64,000 bases of DNA from the NCBI GenBank assembly GCA_026018925.1, contig JAKSZU010000007.1, positions 100,546,860-100,610,859 on the forward strand, written 5' to 3'. Of this stretch, positions 59,831 to 64,000 are shown in pieces. Numbering within the stretch: position 1 is the stretch's first letter; each line of letters starts with the position of its first letter. The DNA is from Tupaia tana (taxonomy: Eukaryota > Chordata > Mammalia > Scandentia > Tupaiidae). A program made the translations under genes and the position numbers. The notes beneath the pieces were generated by a model. It did not search any database, was not told where the DNA came from, and worked only from the letters and a program-made list of their open reading frames with translations.

Positions 59831-61476
59831 TGATCGCTCCTGCACCTTGGCATTCCTGGGCCAATGTGGTCTTTAGGGGCATGTTAATTGTCACAGAAGG
59901 TTTAGGTCATCGGGCTTCTTTGTTCGCTGCAATAGGTAAAATGTCCCTAGAGATTCTCTGTCTCCCTGTGGCCGGCAACGCCCAGTGTGCGTTGTTTCAG
60001 GAGGGTTTAATTCGAGGGAAAGATTCGGCCCCAACAGCGCACAGGCATTTCTCCCACCAAGACAGAGCTGCTTCCCCTGTAGACAAGACCGTGGTGCTGG
60101 TGGGGGGGGGGGGGGGGGGGGAGGGGGTCCTGAATTTTGTTACTGTAAGTCCGTGTGCAGTATTATTCTGAGACTGTATCTGCCCTGCAGACACACTCCT
60201 TTTCAATCCTTAGCGAGCAGACGAAAACTAAATTAAAGCAAAATAACTATAATAAATTCAAGTGGGAAAAGAGACCAGAGAGACCTTTTCACTTGTGGAG
60301 ACAGAGGCATTCAAAAATGTGACGAAGTAACATTATTTTCCCTAGCAAATTATATTTTGTAATTTCCTCATGATAGGGATACATATAAACTTCTCAGGAG
60401 TCAAGGGTCCATTTTTTTCAGTTAGGGTTTGATGAGTAAACTACCCTGGCATCTAGAATTCTTTGACATTTTAAAGGGTATTCTTGTCCTTGCCTTGAGC
60501 CTCAACTGAAGACTCAAGGCCAGACAGTTTCAAATAAAACAAAGGCGAGACTGAATGTTAGAATGCCAAAACTATAGTTTTCTGGTGTCCAATCATGGGA
60601 AGAAAGTTGACAGTTCCATATTTGGCACGTGGTGGGTGCTAACTGTGTGTCCTCTGAATGTGCCATGAGCCCTAGAATAACATGATGAGTGGATAAGAGG
60701 GTGACGTAGGAAATACAGTAAGTGAACAAGCCTGGAATAGTGGCCATCGCTGGTGGTTTCCTACCTGGTTGGCTATTTGCTAGTGTGACAATTCAGTTAC
60801 CCTTCATCAAGATACAGACATTTATATTGTCAAGGAATTTAAGACAAAGTTTAGTCGTTCAGAATTATTCCTCGAGCACCAGATTTACTATGGAAGCCAC
60901 ATGCTAATAAGTAGCAAAGGATTTAAAATACACACGTCATACCTTCTTCAAGGGAAGATACTGGATCAGCTGGGCAGCAGCCGCGCTCCTGGTTGCCTGT
61001 TACCTAGACCTCAGCTTTGCTGCTAGTGTCTTGCACTCCAAATGAAAATCAGAGGAGACAAGATTGCAGCCCAGTTATATCCCGTAAATAATCTGACGTG
61101 TTAAAGGATCTTTTTCTAGGAAGGTTAGCGTTTAGAACGCTCTCAAAAGCAAATAGGTTTTCCAGCTGAAAGATAACGCTCAGTGAAAACAGAAGGGACA
61201 ACGCTGCAAAAGTGGAGCTTTGACTACTAGGATACCTTGCGCTCACCGCAGGGTATTAGCTGTGAATATTAGTGAGTTAGGATTTCCAAAATAAGAGGTC
61301 GATATTACACCGGTGACGATAACCGTTGCTTTCTTCGGTGTCACTGATTTTCAAAGAACAAGGGAGAAAAGAAAGAAAACCTGAAACCATACATCACGAC
61401 GCACTTTGCAGACCGCCACTTGGGGGCGCAGGGTCTGCACACTCCTCTACGGCAGCACAAAGCCACTGGACACGTT
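59831..61476. other. Intergenic, between MPZL1 and the tRNA pair
   Basis: The poly-G tract at 60102 is the only marked feature. No gene recognised. Confidence 0.5.
60102..60127. repeat. Poly-G tract
   Basis: About 20 consecutive G with one A, then more G. Not part of a recognised repeat. Strong G-quadruplex potential. Confidence 0.9.
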
Positions 61477-61548
61477 GGCTCGTTGGTCTAGGGGTATGAT
61501 TCTCGCTTAGGGTGCGAGAGGTCCCGGGTTCAAATCCCGGACGAGCCC
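61477..61548 (+). tRNA. tRNA-Pro (anticodon AGG)
   Basis: This 72-nt gene has a full cloverleaf. The acceptor stem is GGCTCGT/ACGAGCC, the A box lies around TGGTCTAGGGGTATG, the anticodon stem is CTCGC/GCGAG, the loop TTAGGGT has AGG at 61509-61511, and the B box GGTTCAAATCC lies in the T arm. The discriminator base is C. There is no intron and no encoded CCA. A Pol III terminator TTTT follows at 61551-61554. In the mature tRNA A34 is normally inosine, reading CCU/CCC/CCA. It converges with tRNA-Pro-CGG 242 bp away. Confidence 0.97.
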
Positions 61549-61550
61549 TG

Positions 61551-61554
61551 TTTT
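61551..61554 (+). terminator. Pol III T-run of tRNA-Pro-AGG
   Basis: Four T residues lie two bases past the discriminator base, a standard Pol III termination signal. Confidence 0.8.
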
Positions 61555-61781
61555 GTGTACCGCATCACAGCGTGGTTCTATTTTTGGACTAGATGACCAA
61601 AATTCAGGGAACACAGTATTTTCAGCACCGCGGTTCGCTCGGCTCAGCGTAGTCAACACAAGGGTCTGGGACTTCCTGGCGTTCAAGACACAGAAACTCA
61701 GCCTAGCGGGGAGCCGACAGAGTACTCCGAACTTCCGCAGCCTTGGAACCCATGGTGAGATAAAAAAAACATAAAAGGAAG

Positions 61782-61786
61782 AAAAA
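61782..61786 (-). terminator. Pol III T-run of tRNA-Pro-CGG
   Basis: Five T residues on the minus strand lie four bases past the 3' end of the tRNA gene. Confidence 0.8.
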
Positions 61787-61790
61787 CCCT

Positions 61791-61862
61791 GGGCTCGTCC
61801 GGGATTTGAACCCGGGACCTCTCGCACCCGAAGCGAGAATCATACCCCTAGACCAACGAGCC
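61791..61862 (-). tRNA. tRNA-Pro (anticodon CGG)
   Basis: This 72-nt gene on the minus strand is identical to the tRNA-Pro-AGG at 61477 except at the first anticodon base (loop TTCGGGT, anticodon at 61830-61828). Acceptor, D, anticodon and T arms all pair, and the A and B boxes are intact. A run of five T on the minus strand (61786-61782) is the Pol III terminator. It reads CCG codons. It lies at the left edge of the second CpG island. Confidence 0.97.
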
Positions 61863-61869
61863 GCTCCGC

Positions 61870-62760
61870 CGGAGCTGCTCCCGGCGTCGCCCTTCAGCCA
61901 CGTCCTCCTCCCCCTGCGTGGGCTCCAATCCGCCCGCACGCCACACCGCAGAGGCCGAGAGCCGCGATTGCGCGTTTCTGCTCCGGACACGCCGACCGCC
62001 CGGAGGGCGCCGCAGAAGTGCTGCCCCGCGGGGTCCCGGGCCGGGTCCGGGTCTGTTCTCCCGGGTCCTGCTCCGCCCGCCCGCCCGCCCAGCCCCGCCC
62101 CTCTCGGCTCCGCCCGGCGGCGTGGGGTGCGCTGACTCCTGCAGGCGGGGAGAGCAGCTCCGGAGTGGGAGCAGCGTCCTGGCAGACGCCGACAGGGACG
62201 TGGAAGGGGAGTCGCGGACGCGGTCTCAGGAAGAACGTCCACAGCGCTCGTCCCCGAAGGCTCCCTCTGCGGCGATGGCGTCTTCCGAGCCCGTCGCTGC
62301 GCTGAGCTCGCGGGATAGTCCTAGCAGCCTGCACCCCGGGGCTGACTACGGCCCCTGAGGCTACCGGGCCGGGAGTGGCGGCGCTGCACCGACCTCCCGA
62401 GATCCGAAGGTGAGAGTGGGCGAGGGGCTTGCTAGTGAGGCGGGGACCCCGCTCCCTCCGTCCTCCGCACCAACCCAGCCACCGGAAGTCTCCCGGCCAG
62501 CCGACGGCGGGCTGGTGTGGGGCCTCCCGCGGCCGTGGCCCCGCCTGGGGTCTTCGGCTTGCGGATGCTGCCCAGGACCTTTGTCGTCCGTGCACCCTCC
62601 CCTTCCCTCGGCCCCGTCCCACCCCCTCTCTGCTCCACGCGGCTCGTGGTGGAGTTGCCCAGGCCCCTCCTTCCTACTCGGGGTGGAAGGGCTTCTTGCT
62701 CTGCAGCTGTCAGCCCGGACGGGCGTCCAGAGGCGGTTTTGCCTGGAAACGTCCGGTGCA
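61870..62760. promoter_or_regulatory. CpG island next to the tRNA pair
   Basis: A block of about 0.9 kb with high GC and CpG content and several GC boxes (for example near 62093 and 62106). It is a likely open-chromatin or promoter region. I recognise no coding exon. A short ORF at 62275-62358 (+), starting MASSEPVAALSS, sits in a plausible position for a 5' leader or lncRNA but matches no family I know. It could serve the Pol III genes, a non-coding transcript or an alternative first exon. Confidence 0.6.
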
Positions 62761-64000
62761 CCAGCCTCTCTGCCCCGCGCTGCCTCCCTCTTGATGCCAG
62801 GGACGGTCACGACCCGGCTCATGCTCCCAGTGAGTGTGACGGGGAAGCACACACAGGCTCCTCAAAGACACCGAATAGCCCTTCTGTAAGCATCCTGGCC
62901 TGGAACAGACCCCGTGCCGGTCGGCTCCGAGGTGGGCGGGCTCTCGCAGAGCCGCGGACCGCACAGAGAGCCTCTCTTTGAAGGGGACCACTTTGCCTTT
63001 CTCCTTCCTGCCTGTGAGCGCTGGATGGCGCTGTAACCGCTGCGGGAGTTTTATGGATTCAGGGTGGGTTCCGGGGGATCATCAGGCAGGTCCCGGGGCA
63101 GCCCCCTTGGAGACGGCTCACCCTACCCTGCCTGCTGTCCCCACTCCAAGACACTCCTGTCACCCAGCACCATGACGCCATTTGCAGTGCGTTCGTGATG
63201 GGGAGACTCATTCGATGTGCTGATACACGGTGACTGAATGTAAAAATAAATTAATTAAAATCAATCAATAAAAATCAATAAAATAAGGAAAAGCAAAGGA
63301 AGGACAAAGAAGAAAGCTGAGGAAGCTGGAGCCCTGTCAGGTGTGTGTTGTTTAACTCCCCAGGCCTGTTTTTCATCCCTGTAAATGGCCAGAAGTGGCC
63401 TGTGCCCTGCCATCTAGTCAGGGAGCATGCTTTCCTCACTCCTCCTTCCACTGTGTGATACGGAAGTGTCCGTTCGTATAATATTCTTCATGGACTCGTC
63501 GGTGTATATCCTTTCTCCATATTTTGAGCTATTTTGCTGGGACGCGCTCCCAGAGTTGACCTGGTCAAAGGGTCTATGCTTTGACCCCCGTCATGGCTGG
63601 CGACGACGTTGCACACCCAGAAGCGTGGCTTGGCCGGCTAGCGGGAAGATGGGAACCCATTCAGGGTCAGGCCCCCTGGCTCCTGGACAACCTCGGCCCC
63701 CATGACTCGACTTTTTCATTCCATTTGGGGGGGTTGCTGGCATTGAGGTTTTCGAGGATGGTGACCATGTTAAAAACAGTACTGACGACAGGTTTGACTT
63801 GGGGTCGGATGCGTGAGAAGGAGAAGACAAACAAGATATGTGAGTTAGAATAACTCTGGAATGATGTTATTGAAACCGAAGGAGTGGACGTTGAAGTCCG
63901 TGCAGGGAGAATGGGTGAGTATTTCAACACAAACGTGTGCTTCCCGCTAATTCTGACCAGCTGAGGTTCGCGTGGGCTCTGACCTCGGAGGTGCATGGGT
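62761..64000. other. Right flank, intergenic
   Basis: A drop from the CpG island into average composition, an AT-rich stretch at 63240-63295, and no exon I recognise. By synteny the 3' part of RCSD1 should follow to the right. Confidence 0.5.

Noticed and set aside
59809..60171. Possible retroviral gene after the LTR-like segment
   Set aside because: The frame has no gag, protease or polymerase motifs and ends in a poly-G tract.
62275..62358. A 27-codon ORF in the CpG island as a microprotein
   Set aside because: Only position and start context support it. There is no recognisable homology, so it is noted in the island entry but not called as a gene.

Overview
The window is nuclear DNA of a placental mammal. 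It carries a spliced vertebrate gene with GT-AG introns, CpG islands, dense tRNA-derived SINEs, LINE-1 remnants, microsatellites and a pair of nuclear tRNA genes. I cannot name the species. The dominant SINE is neither Alu, B1/B2, carnivore SINEC nor horse ERE as I know them, so a non-primate, non-rodent lineage is likely.

The only protein-coding gene I can support is MPZL1 (myelin protein zero-like 1, PZR), on the minus strand. Exons 1 to 5 lie at 56681-56591, 13303-13137, 10020-9807, 8306-8174 and 5849-5747. The phases join without error (91+167+214+133+103 = 708 nt, 236 codons). Intron 1 is about 43 kb and fills most of the window. The last coding exon, which in this family carries the ITIM tyrosine motifs that recruit SHP-2, is not visible and should lie to the left of position 1. 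The promoter is a CpG island at about 56390-56720. Just upstream is an unusual array of three roughly 88-bp repeats, each with a GC box and a CCAAT box.

Right of MPZL1 is a convergent pair of tRNA-Pro genes (AGG on +, CGG on -) that differ only at the first anticodon base. A second CpG island follows at about 61870-62760. As I recall it, the human 1q24 locus has the same arrangement (RCSD1, a tRNA-Pro pair, MPZL1), so this is conserved synteny; the next gene should be RCSD1 beyond the right edge.

The introns and flanks are mostly repeats. There are more than 50 SINEs in three related groups: A, long (~250 bp, with a C-rich/G-rich palindrome in the body); B, short (~170 bp, ending in an AT-rich tail); C, older and diverged. 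There are also two LINE-1 fragments, a dead RPL27 retrocopy, probable LTR fragments, three minisatellites (45, 42 and 41 bp), a 110-bp tandem duplication and one striking 178-bp inverted duplication. I found no new gene system. The most interesting items are structural: the inverted duplication, the in-phase 45-bp minisatellite beside exon 3, the triplicated promoter module and the palindrome in the SINE body.
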